From: Dehalococcoidia bacterium UBA6808
Lineage (GTDB): Bacteria; Chloroflexota; Dehalococcoidia; GIF9; UBA5629
DNA length: 20,802 nucleotides
Direction: 5' to 3'
Assembly (NCBI GenBank): GCA_002452695.1
Contig: DKFA01000018.1
Coordinates: 1 to 20,802 of the forward strand
Position 1 is the first letter of the stretch. Every line of letters begins with the position of its first letter. The translations under genes were made by a program, and so were the position numbers. Positions 13,719-20,802 of this stretch are shown piece after piece. Below the pieces are notes generated by a model. The model had not been told where the DNA came from. It saw only the letters and a list, made by a program, of their open reading frames with translations, and ran no database searches.

Positions 13719-15038
13719 ATGATCTCACGTGCCTGTAAAGCAGCAATTGCAGTATTGATGCTTTTGCCCGCTGTACTGGCTTTTTCCCTGATCGCACTCT
13801 ATGGTGTTAATGTCCCATATTGGGATGAATGGAGCACTGTACCATTATTTGAAAAACTCTATACCAATAACCTGACTTTCAATGACTTTATAGCTCAGCA
13901 TAATGAGCATCGCATCCTGACATACCGCCTGATTGTTCTTCCTCTGGGACATCTGACCCACTGGAATAATGTGGCGGAGATGTATTTCTCCTGGGTATTG
14001 CTCTGCCTGGCCTGTTTCGTGCTGTACAGGATGTTCACTGTTTCTAACGGCACATCCTGGAGGAGCGCAGCGCTGTTCATCCCCGTTCCGTGGCTGTTAT
14101 TTAACCTGCGCCAGGGCGGGAACCTGCTATGGGGTTTTCAGTTTCCCTTCTACATACTTGTTCTATGTGTTGTCTTGGCAATATATTTCCTGCAATTCAG
14201 CAAAGGTCTGGACTGGCGCTTCTTTGCGGCCGTGTTTTGCGGCATTGTTGGAACATTTTGTGTGGCCAACGGCCTGTCGATCTGGATTATTGGAGCGCTG
14301 CAACTGGCGGCTATATGCATATTGCAACCAGCCGTCAGTAAAGGCGCTGTACTGAGGTCTTTGCTGGTCTGGATAGCAGTTGCAGCAGGTATATACACGT
14401 TCTATTTCTGGGGATATATCAAGCCGTCCCATCATCCCAGCCTGCTGTTCTTTTTGCAGGACCCCCTGTCTTCCTTGCTGTACGGGTTTGCTGCAGTAGG
14501 TTGCCTGTTCAGCCTGGAAACCTACACAGCAATCGCAATCGGCATCGTTATTGCAGCGCTTTATATAGCGGCCTTCATTCTGGTGCTGAAGGATATGAGA
14601 AATATGCGGTCACAGCTTATGTCGCTGTCCCTGATTCTGTTTACCGGTGCTTCGGTAGCGCTGCTGGTACTGGGGCGCTCCGGTTTCGGCATCAATCAGG
14701 CCCTATCGAACCGTTATGTCACCTTTACGATGATCGGCATTATCGGCCTCTATTATATTGTGATCGCCATGCGTCCGAAATTCAGCCTGCTGAAGCCCGT
14801 AATATTGAATACGGCGATCGTGTTGCTGGTCGTTTCCATGTTTAGCATGGATATTTATGCACTGGTGCTGTATCGAGGGCCGCATGCCAAGCGCTTCGAG
14901 GCGCAGCAAATCCTGTTGACCTATCAGACGCAGTCCGATGAAAAATTGAAGCTTCTACTGCCGGACCCCAACTTTGTCAAGCAATACTCACCGGTTTTGA
15001 TCAAGTACAGGCTTAATGCATTTTACGACGGCGGATGA
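13719..15038 (+). CDS. Polytopic membrane protein, possible GT-C-type glycosyltransferase-like
   Basis: The 439 aa are mostly hydrophobic, with about ten membrane helices starting at about 8-28. The first outer loop holds VPYWDEWST (32-40) and, after an amphipathic stretch, AQHNEHRI (59-66). An acidic pair in the first loop between helices 1 and 2 is typical of GT-C glycosyltransferases using lipid-linked sugars, and a WDEW...HNEHR pair recurs in bacterial membrane proteins of unknown function I have seen. No sugar gene is near, so the role is open. The C-terminus is soluble (about 405-439). It probably has a leaderless mRNA. A small TGACA/TGTCA hairpin covers the stop codon. Confidence 0.7.
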   Translation: MISRACKAAIAVLMLLPAVLAFSLIALYGVNVPYWDEWSTVPLFEKLYTNNLTFNDFIAQHNEHRILTYRLIVLPLGHLTHWNNVAEMYFSWVLLCLACFVLYRMFTVSNGTSWRSAALFIPVPWLLFNLRQGGNLLWGFQFPFYILVLCVVLAIYFLQFSKGLDWRFFAAVFCGIVGTFCVANGLSIWIIGALQLAAICILQPAVSKGAVLRSLLVWIAVAAGIYTFYFWGYIKPSHHPSLLFFLQDPLSSLLYGFAAVGCLFSLETYTAIAIGIVIAALYIAAFILVLKDMRNMRSQLMSLSLILFTGASVALLVLGRSGFGINQALSNRYVTFTMIGIIGLYYIVIAMRPKFSLLKPVILNTAIVLLVVSMFSMDIYALVLYRGPHAKRFEAQQILLTYQTQSDEKLKLLLPDPNFVKQYSPVLIKYRLNAFYDGG

Positions 15039-15073
15039 CAGGGTTGTCAAATACAGCTTATCCTTTGCCGTTC

Positions 15074-15110
15074 CCTGGGGTCGGGTCAGACCGAAGTCTT
15101 AATTCATTTT
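15074..15110. repeat. REP-like palindromic motif
   Basis: TGGGGTCGGGTCAGACCGAAG contains the imperfect palindrome TCGGGT/ACCGA and resembles the GGGGTCAGGTCT-type repeats linked with Y1 (RAYT) transposases in many bacteria. Only one copy is seen here, so it may be chance. Confidence 0.25.
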
Positions 15111-15185
15111 TCCCGGCAGGCATGTTGGCCTTGTTTCAGGCCGCAGCTTTTTGCAGTTTCGGCAAAGTATTATAATCTCCCTCAT

Positions 15186-16730
15186 ATGACAATCTCCATT
15201 GAGATTAACGACCAGTTCAGGCGCGCCCTTGATATCCTTGAGAAAACGGACAGGAGCATTTTCATTACTGGCAAGGCTGGCACGGGCAAGTCCACCCTTC
15301 TGTCCTATTATCGCAGCACGACGCATAAAAAAGTGGTAGTGCTGGCGCCGACGGGTGTGGCCGCCATCAATGTGAAAGGGCAGACCATCCATTCGTTTTT
15401 TGGTTTCAAACCTAATGTCACGTTACAGTCTATCAGGCAGATCAAGTCGGAGCGGGAGACCATTTACCAGAAGATGGAGACGCTGGTAATCGATGAGGTC
15501 TCGATGGTGCGCGCCGACCTGCTGGACTGCGTCGACCGTTTCCTGTGCCTGAACGGGCCGCTGCCTGGCAGGCCATTCGGCGGTGTGCAGATGGCGTTCG
15601 TGGGTGACCTCTACCAGCTCCCGCCGGTCATCACATCACAGGAGCGGGCCGTGTTTCAGTCCATGTACAGCACCCCCTATTTTTTCAGCGCCCGCGCTTT
15701 TGCCTCTTTTGATGTTGAGTTCGTCGAGCTGGAGAAGATCTACCGTCAGCATGACAGCCGTTTCATCGGTTTGCTCAATGCCATCCGCAATCGTACGGTG
15801 GATGGGGCTGGTTTGGCCTATTTAAATAGCCGCTATGATCCGGTCTATGAGCCTGAACCGGGCAGCATGTTTATTTATTTGACCACAACCAACATGATGG
15901 CTGAGGAGATCAATACACAGCAGCTTGCCCGGCTCAAAGGCAGACCGCGAACGTTTAAAGGGGAGATCGAAGGGGAATTCGGCAAAGAGTACCTTCCGAC
16001 GGGGACTGTGCTCAGGCTGAAGAAGGGCGCGCAGGTAATGATGCTCAATAACGATACCCTCGGTCGCTGGGTCAATGGCAGCGTGGGCATGATCACCGGC
16101 TTCGCTAAAAATAATGACGGTGATCTCATAATCCGAGTTGAACTTGTGGACGGAGACGAGGTTGAAGTCGGCCCGTATACCTGGGAGATATTCAGGTTTT
16201 TCGTCGAGGAGGGACAGATCAAGTCCGAAGTTGTGGGAGCTTTTACGCAGTATCCCCTTATGCTGGCCTGGGCTGTAACCATCCATAAGGCGCAGGGCAA
16301 GACCTTTAGCAGGGCGATCATCGATATCGGCAGGGGCACGTTTGCCCACGGCCAAATGTATGTTGCACTCAGCCGCTGCACATCCCTGGAAGGCATAGTG
16401 TTGAAGAAGCCCGTTGAGATGAAGCATATCTGGATGGACCGCGCCGTGGTTGACTTTATGACGGGCTACCAGTACAGGCGTGCGGAAAAGGAATGTCCGG
16501 CAGGGGACAAGCTACGGATAATTGAGGAAGCCATACGCACCAAATCGGACCTGCAGATCACCTACCTCAAGCCGGATGATACCAGGTCACGCCGCATTAT
16601 CCGTCCGCTTGAAGTCGGTGAGTTTGCCTATGGCGGTAAAAAATTCACAGGCGTGAGGGCTTACTGCAGACTGAGGAACGAGGAACGCAGCTTCCGTATC
16701 GACCGCATCCTCGACCTCAGGGTCATCTGA
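15186..16730 (+). CDS. Pif1-family helicase with C-terminal WYL domain
   Basis: SF1B 5'-3' DNA helicase, in bacteria linked with replication past structures such as G-quadruplexes. The 514 aa show Walker A GKAGTGKST (29-37), TGVAA (56-60), Walker B VIDEVSM (101-107), GDLYQLPPV (140-148), a later HKAQGKT (367-373) and YVALSRC (392-398). Residues about 445-514 form a WYL-type domain (RRIIRPLEV, then AYCRLRNEERSFRIDRI). A bacterial Pif1 with a C-terminal WYL domain is known from Thermotoga, where WYL affects DNA binding and ATPase coupling; WYL often binds single-stranded nucleic acid. No SD site precedes the ATG; a TATAAT ends nine bases before it, so a leaderless mRNA is likely. Confidence 0.92.
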   Translation: MTISIEINDQFRRALDILEKTDRSIFITGKAGTGKSTLLSYYRSTTHKKVVVLAPTGVAAINVKGQTIHSFFGFKPNVTLQSIRQIKSERETIYQKMETLVIDEVSMVRADLLDCVDRFLCLNGPLPGRPFGGVQMAFVGDLYQLPPVITSQERAVFQSMYSTPYFFSARAFASFDVEFVELEKIYRQHDSRFIGLLNAIRNRTVDGAGLAYLNSRYDPVYEPEPGSMFIYLTTTNMMAEEINTQQLARLKGRPRTFKGEIEGEFGKEYLPTGTVLRLKKGAQVMMLNNDTLGRWVNGSVGMITGFAKNNDGDLIIRVELVDGDEVEVGPYTWEIFRFFVEEGQIKSEVVGAFTQYPLMLAWAVTIHKAQGKTFSRAIIDIGRGTFAHGQMYVALSRCTSLEGIVLKKPVEMKHIWMDRAVVDFMTGYQYRRAEKECPAGDKLRIIEEAIRTKSDLQITYLKPDDTRSRRIIRPLEVGEFAYGGKKFTGVRAYCRLRNEERSFRIDRILDLRVI

Positions 16731-16843
16731 GTTCGCGGTTGCCTTCACACTACGTGTCAACTCAAATAAAAAGCGTATAATAATGCCGTATAATATACTG
16801 GGTCATCGCATAATCACTAAATTATAAAGAGCGCCAGCAACTG

Positions 16844-18196
16844 ATGGACGATACAAGTACATTTAAACGGCCTGCCAAGCTGTGGAACCGTCATTTTGAA
16901 CTTCTCTGGTTGGGTCAGCTTGTCAGCCAGACCGGGCAGCGCGCCTTCGCCCTGGCCATGCTGTTCTTCCTCAAGGAAACAACAGGATCGGCCAGCCTGA
17001 TGGGATTGATGGTGATGTTGTCCACATTGCCCGGGGTCCTGCTGGGGCCGCTGGGTGGCACTTTCGCCGACAATTTTTCACGTAAAAAGATCATAGTTTT
17101 CGGCGACCTGATCAACGGCTTCTTCGTGTTATCTTTAGGCCTTTTGATGTGGTTCGTGTTTTACGCGCGTGGCCAGATGGCCTGCACTTACCCGCCGAAC
17201 GACTTTACCTTATTTGTGTTTACCCGTATCGAACCGTATGCCGATGCCATTATGATCGGATGGCTGTTTATCGTTGCCGCCGCCGGAGCTATCATTTTCG
17301 CCTTTTTCACACCGGCCTGCACAGCGGCTGTGCCGGATATCGTGCCCGACAACAAGCTTGATGCTGCCAACTCCCTCAACCAGTTCGCCATCTTTATCTC
17401 GCTGTTCATCGGCCAGGGGCTGGGTGGGCTGCTCTATACCATAACGGGCGCCAGTGCACTGTTCCTGATCAACGCATTTACCTATTTCTTTGCTTCCGGC
17501 GCCGAGTCGTTCATCAAGATACCGCAGGTGATCCCTGAACAGCACAAACAGGGCAGCGTGGCTTTCAAGGCTTTTATCTCGGACACCAGGGAAGGCCTGT
17601 ATTACGTCTGGAACCGGAAAGGCATGCGTATCCTCTTCCTCGTGGCTGCGCTGCTTTACCTCTTTATCGCCCCCATGGCGCTGCTGTTGCCTTTTTATGT
17701 AGAAGATTATCTCAAGCAGGATGCCGCCTGGTATGGTTATTTGCTGATGTCGCTGGGCGTTGGATCGGTGATCGGCTATGTCATTGCTGGCAGCATCACC
17801 ACCCGCGGCCGGACGCAGAGCAACCTGACGATTGGCTCGTTGCTGGCAGCGGCGATTTCACTTGGATTCATAGGCATTGTCCAGATACCTTCGGTCGTAC
17901 TGGTCGTCATATTCCTGGTGGGACTGACCGCCGGAGTCTTCATGGTCAAGGCCACCACGGTTCTACAGTTGGCAGCTTCCAGCGAGATACGTGGCAGGGT
18001 CTTCGGATTGCTGGGCACGCTCACCAGCGCCTTGGCGCCGCTGGGCATGGGCATAGGTGGCGTGATTGCCGACCTCGCTAATAAAAATATCCCGCTGATC
18101 TATGCTGTTTGCGGTTTGATGGTGCTGGTGCTTTCCATCGCAATGGCCTTTTCCAGGGAGGCCAGGGATTTCCTCATGCTGGGGGCCGAGAAATGA
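16844..18196 (+). CDS. MFS transporter (EntS/MFS_3-like exporter type)
   Basis: Twelve-helix major facilitator protein of 450 aa, probably a proton-driven exporter. The N-terminal WLGQLVSQTGQRAFALAM is typical of MFS_3 members, and the loop 2-3 signature appears as GGTFADNFSRKK (71-82). A longer loop of about 30 residues after helix 4 (FYARGQMACTYPPNDF) is unusual. The C-half has VGLTAGVFMVKATTVLQ and EIRGRVFGLLGT, again common in this branch. No SD site; AT-rich promoter-like TATAAT/TATAAA hexamers lie at 16776-16828. The substrate is unknown. The next gene starts about 110 bases on, with its own promoter-like element. Confidence 0.9.
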   Translation: MDDTSTFKRPAKLWNRHFELLWLGQLVSQTGQRAFALAMLFFLKETTGSASLMGLMVMLSTLPGVLLGPLGGTFADNFSRKKIIVFGDLINGFFVLSLGLLMWFVFYARGQMACTYPPNDFTLFVFTRIEPYADAIMIGWLFIVAAAGAIIFAFFTPACTAAVPDIVPDNKLDAANSLNQFAIFISLFIGQGLGGLLYTITGASALFLINAFTYFFASGAESFIKIPQVIPEQHKQGSVAFKAFISDTREGLYYVWNRKGMRILFLVAALLYLFIAPMALLLPFYVEDYLKQDAAWYGYLLMSLGVGSVIGYVIAGSITTRGRTQSNLTIGSLLAAAISLGFIGIVQIPSVVLVVIFLVGLTAGVFMVKATTVLQLAASSEIRGRVFGLLGTLTSALAPLGMGIGGVIADLANKNIPLIYAVCGLMVLVLSIAMAFSREARDFLMLGAEK

Positions 18197-18227
18197 ACAG
18201 GAAAACTGATTTTTCTCATAAATTTTG

Positions 18228-18236
18228 TGGTATACT
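18228..18236 (+). promoter_or_regulatory. Extended -10 element before the second PlsY-like gene
   Basis: TGG directly before TATACT (18231-18236) forms an extended -10; no clear -35. It would give a leader of about 60 bases. Confidence 0.4.
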
Positions 18237-18304
18237 CTTTAAAATTTGACGGCTTTGACTATGGCTCAGTTGATTGCTCTTAATACTCCCGGTCGGTGGC
18301 GCAG

Positions 18305-18928
18305 ATGAACTGGTTTGACCTGTGGGTCATCCTCATAGCCTACCTGCTGGGGTCCATTCCTTCTTCCTATATTGTAGCGAAGTTAAATGGCAGGCAGGAC
18401 ATCCGTGATGAGGGGGACGGCAAGATCAGCGCAGCGGCTGTCTACCGACGCGTTGGCCTGCTTTCCTTCCTGATGGTAGTCAGCCTTGATATCGGCAAGG
18501 TAGCTCTGGCCGTGTTGATTGCCCAGTGGGCCGGGGTTCCGCCCGAGATCGTCCTGCTGGCCGGTATTTGCGCCGTAGCCGGACATCAGTGGTCTATCTT
18601 CATCAAGTTCCAGGGCGGGTTAGGAGCAACGGCCATCGGCGGTGCACTGATCACAGTTATCACCATACCGACGCTGATCGGGGCAGCCGTCGCCGGGGTG
18701 TTGATGTGGAAAACCCGGAAATCCACTTACAGCTTTGTCGTTGGTATATTGATAATTGTTATCATATTATTTGCCATGCAATGGTCAGAGGTTGTACCGC
18801 CGCCGCTTTTCCTGGTTTTTCCGCCGCCGCCGCTGCTGGTGGCTTATCCTGCCATATTGCTAACGATGATGGCCCTCAAGGGGCTAAAGGTGAAATGCCG
18901 GCCGGGCTCTGCATTGAAAACGAAGTAA
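18305..18928 (+). CDS. PlsY-like integral membrane protein, divergent (copy B)
   Basis: Same superfamily as glycerol-3-phosphate acyltransferase PlsY: 207 aa, about six helices, GSIPSSYIVAKL (16-27). It aligns with copy A (4366-4986) without gaps over the first ~110 residues. Motif 1 is GDGKISAAA (37-45) instead of GSGNxGATN. Motif 2 is more worn: GHQWSIFIKFQGGLGATA has lost the basic residue of FKGGKG. Motif 3 is absent; the C-terminus ends in a short basic tail. Acyltransferase activity is thus doubtful. A GTG nine bases earlier (18296) is an alternative start; GGTGG before the ATG slightly favours 18305. The DUF212 gene follows after 13 bases, so the two are surely co-transcribed. Confidence 0.78.
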   Translation: MNWFDLWVILIAYLLGSIPSSYIVAKLNGRQDIRDEGDGKISAAAVYRRVGLLSFLMVVSLDIGKVALAVLIAQWAGVPPEIVLLAGICAVAGHQWSIFIKFQGGLGATAIGGALITVITIPTLIGAAVAGVLMWKTRKSTYSFVVGILIIVIILFAMQWSEVVPPPLFLVFPPPPLLVAYPAILLTMMALKGLKVKCRPGSALKTK

Positions 18929-18941
18929 AGAATCTCAAGCT

Positions 18942-19412
18942 ATGATGAGCGAAATTTTAGCCAGGGCAGAAAACGGGTTAGACGCCTACCGGGCGCTCTG
19001 GGTGCCGCTGGTCTCATGGCTGGTCGCCCAGGTACTCAAGGTGTTGATCAACGGCATACGCAGAAAGCAGATCAAATGGTCGTACATGTACAGTCCCGGC
19101 GGCATGCCCAGCGCTCATACAGCTGTTATGACGGCGCTGGCCACCACGGTTGGTATTGAATACGGTTTTGATTCCCCGCTCTTTGCCATCTCGATGGTGG
19201 TCGCATTTATTGTGATGTACGATGCCGCGGGTGTCAGGCGGACAGTGGGCTACCAGTCCACTATGCTCAACAAGATGCTGGATGAGCTGTTCAAGGGCAA
19301 CAAGGAGTTCAGCCAGCGCCTGCAGGAGATTATGGGGCATACCAAGTGGGAAGTTTTCATGGGCGCTGTGCTGGGCATAGCGTTGGGCATCGCTTTTACC
19401 TGGACATGGTGA
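18942..19412 (+). CDS. Divergent PAP2 family protein (DUF212)
   Basis: DUF212 proteins are small membrane relatives of PAP2 acid phosphatases. The 156 aa contain SPGGMPSAHTA (51-61), matching the PSGH-like core with Ser and His, and YDAAGVRR (93-100), the usual second block with Arg, plus a late GHTKWEVFMGAVLGI. Three to four membrane helices are visible. It probably acts on a phosphorylated lipid or prenyl phosphate, but activity of the family is not shown to my knowledge. A second ATG at 18945 is equally possible; no clear SD site. It sits 13 bases after the PlsY-like gene, hinting at a shared lipid-related task. Confidence 0.85.
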   Translation: MMSEILARAENGLDAYRALWVPLVSWLVAQVLKVLINGIRRKQIKWSYMYSPGGMPSAHTAVMTALATTVGIEYGFDSPLFAISMVVAFIVMYDAAGVRRTVGYQSTMLNKMLDELFKGNKEFSQRLQEIMGHTKWEVFMGAVLGIALGIAFTWTW

Positions 19413-19443
19413 GTTTTTGGCCGGTCTGTACCCGCTTGCCTGT

Positions 19444-19472
19444 TTGATATCTTCAAATGTGTAGCATACAGT
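19444..19472 (+). promoter_or_regulatory. Weak promoter candidate before the DUF1646 gene
   Basis: TTGATA (19444-19449) and TACAGT (19467-19472) are 17 bases apart. A small CGCTC/GAGCG hairpin (19485-19498) follows in the leader. The -10 match is only 4 of 6. Confidence 0.3.
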
Positions 19473-19556
19473 GGCTCTATCAAGCGCTCGATTGAGCGGA
19501 CAGCAGGGGCCAGTAAATATCACTTGGTAATAATGGTTAAAGGAGGTTCTGCTGCT

Positions 19557-20678
19557 ATGTTCCCGCCTGTTTTAATGGCGCGTGTACCTGAAGAGCCGGT
19601 ACTGGCCATCGTGGTCGGGTTGTGCCTGATCGTGGTGATGGTACTGGTATTGCCATTCATTTCGAAAAAAGTTGAGGAGAACCTGGAGCTGTTCTTCCTT
19701 ATTATGGGTGTTGCTGCTGTTACCGTAGCTGGACTGTGGAGTTGGGAGCTGGTGATTGAGGCGGCCAGGGCGCCGGTGGTAATAGGCTCGGCGCCGATCG
19801 GCATCTTCCAGGTCGTGCTGGTCTTCGGCCTGCTGATACATTTCTTCAATCGGGCTTTCTGCCGCAGTATCCTCGGTGTTGCCTCTAAGCTGGGCTGGAG
19901 GCTGTTTACCTTTTTGTTGATATTTCTGCTGGGAATCTTCTGCAGCGTGATCTCGATCATCATGGCTGCCGTGTTGCTTTCCGAGGTGCTGGCCGCCCTG
20001 CCGATACACAAGTCTGAGAAGGTCAAGTTTGCGGTGGTTGCCTGTTTTGCCATGGGTCTGGGGGCGGTGCTTACCCCTGTAGGAGAGCCTCTTTCCACCA
20101 TCCTGGTGGCCAAGCTGGCGGGTGAACCTTATCATGCCGGCTTCTTTTTCCCGCTGCATGTATTCGGGGCTTATGTCCTGCCCGGGATTCTGGCCGTTTC
20201 ACTGTTCGGGACATTCTATATCGGGCGTGGCATTGACTTGAAGCACTTCAGCCATGAAGTCGAATATTCGGAAACCCTCAAGTCTGTGATCACACGGGCG
20301 ATCAAGGTATATTTCTTCGTGGCCGCGCTGGTGTTGCTGGGTGAAGGCATGAAACCTCTTATCGTGTGGTATATCGTACATGTACCATCCTGGATCCTTT
20401 ACTGGATCAATATGGTCTCAGCGGTGCTGGACAACGCCACGCTGACGGCCATGGAGATCGGTCCCACTATGTCCCTGTCACAGATCACCAGCATTGTCAT
20501 GGGCTTGCTGGTCTCGGGAGGCATGCTGATACCGGGCAATATCCCCAACATAGTGGCGGCGGCGCGGCTCAAAATCAATATGAAGGAATGGGCATTGGTC
20601 GGAGTGCCGGTCGGCCTGGTAATTATGGCGGTCTATTTCATTATCATGCTGCCGCTTTTCCTGGGTGCTGGTGGATAG
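19557..20678 (+). CDS. DUF1646 family membrane transporter
   Basis: A member of the ion transporter (IT) superfamily; probably an ion- or anion-coupled carrier, substrate unknown. From the ATG at 19557 it has 373 aa and about ten membrane helices. Family blocks: GLGAVLTPVGEPLSTIL in the middle, and near the C-terminus VLDNATLTAMEIGP and SGGMLIPGNIPNIV, with the paired re-entrant-like Gly/Pro/Asn segments seen in NhaD/ArsB-type carriers. The frame runs 11 codons further upstream, but AAAGGAGG (19539-19546) lies inside that extension, about ten bases before the ATG, which settles the shorter start. It may be partly co-transcribed with the DUF212 gene 144 bases upstream. A terminator follows at the stop codon. 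Confidence 0.87.
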   Translation: MFPPVLMARVPEEPVLAIVVGLCLIVVMVLVLPFISKKVEENLELFFLIMGVAAVTVAGLWSWELVIEAARAPVVIGSAPIGIFQVVLVFGLLIHFFNRAFCRSILGVASKLGWRLFTFLLIFLLGIFCSVISIIMAAVLLSEVLAALPIHKSEKVKFAVVACFAMGLGAVLTPVGEPLSTILVAKLAGEPYHAGFFFPLHVFGAYVLPGILAVSLFGTFYIGRGIDLKHFSHEVEYSETLKSVITRAIKVYFFVAALVLLGEGMKPLIVWYIVHVPSWILYWINMVSAVLDNATLTAMEIGPTMSLSQITSIVMGLLVSGGMLIPGNIPNIVAAARLKINMKEWALVGVPVGLVIMAVYFIIMLPLFLGAGG

Positions 20679-20694
20679 GGCTATCACATTTTTT
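20671..20694 (+). terminator. Intrinsic terminator overlapping the DUF1646 stop codon
   Basis: GTGGATA (from 20671) pairs with TATCAC (to 20687) with one bulged G and a four-base loop, followed by six T (20689-20694). The stem is short, so the call is moderate. Confidence 0.5.
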
Positions 20695-20784
20695 CTGGTG
20701 ACAGGACCTCAGCAGCCTATCTATGGTCGCTGGGCCCATGACGACGGGATGAAATAATTGTAAAATACGCCTTATAAGTCAAAC

Positions 20785-20802
20785 AAGGAGGTTGAAATTG
20801 GA
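20785..20802 (+). promoter_or_regulatory. SD site and probable TTG start of the next gene at the right edge
   Basis: A strong AAGGAGG (20785-20791) is followed six bases later by TTG (20798-20800). TTG starts occur elsewhere here (receiver gene at 6606). Only the first codon and two further bases are inside the window, so the product cannot be named. Confidence 0.5.

Noticed and set aside
15114..15145. GGCCT/AGGCC hairpin before the helicase as a terminator
   Set aside because: Only a 5-bp stem and the T-run is offset by several bases, so it is too weak to call.
1..20802. CRISPR array, prophage, complete insertion sequence or replication origin
   Set aside because: No regularly spaced repeats, phage structural genes, intact transposase or DnaA-box cluster was seen.

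Overview
The window is bacterial chromosomal DNA with compact genes, a mix of leadered and apparently leaderless transcripts, and moderate to high GC in most genes. Purely housekeeping genes (mutL, an acetyl-CoA synthetase, a phosphofructokinase, a DapB-like reductase, thioredoxin) sit beside membrane proteins of poorly described families (DUF1646, DUF212, a DUF1847 protein). This gene mix suggests an anaerobe, possibly a Dehalococcoidia-like Chloroflexota. That assignment is inference from gene content and style only; no rRNA or other marker is present to settle it.

Layout. 1-869 (-): 5' part of mutL, running off the left edge. 985-2949 (+): an AMP-forming acetyl-CoA synthetase family protein with a clear promoter and Shine-Dalgarno (SD) site. 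2950-3437: a GC-rich, hairpin-rich tail in frame with the synthetase, then a remnant that looks like the C-terminus of an IS630-type transposase. 3438-4986 (-): a two-gene unit, a PlsY-like membrane protein followed by a DegV/FakB-type fatty-acid-binding protein, with a strong promoter containing a 15-bp tandem duplication. 4987-5519: promoter, small hairpins and a probable broken membrane-pyrophosphatase (hppA) fragment. 5520-5975 (-): GNAT acetyltransferase. 6223-8214 (-): PAS histidine kinase and a stand-alone receiver. 8359-8697 (-): thioredoxin with a good hairpin terminator. 8945-9589 (-): DUF1847 protein. 9822-11006 (+): a 56-residue charged small protein, then a HEAT-repeat protein ending in a GIY-YIG nuclease-like domain. 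11374-13293 (-): DapB-like reductase and phosphofructokinase, probably one operon, with a 22-bp operator-like palindrome at the promoter. 13719-20678 (+): a polytopic membrane protein, a Pif1-family helicase with a C-terminal WYL domain, an MFS transporter, a second PlsY-like protein, a DUF212 PAP2-like protein and a DUF1646 transporter with a terminator. The window closes with the SD site of the next gene.

How the genes fit together. Two PlsY-like proteins, one beside a FakB-like acyl carrier and one beside a PAP2-like protein, align without gaps over their first ~110 residues. They share the same replacement of the canonical PlsY motif 1 and both lack motif 3, so they look like a separate subfamily with an altered reaction or substrate. 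The HEAT + GIY-YIG fusion, the palindrome controlling dapB/pfk, the divergent PlsY pair and the apparent leaderless starts are the main points worth a second look. I found no CRISPR array, no complete mobile element and no convincing RNA gene.
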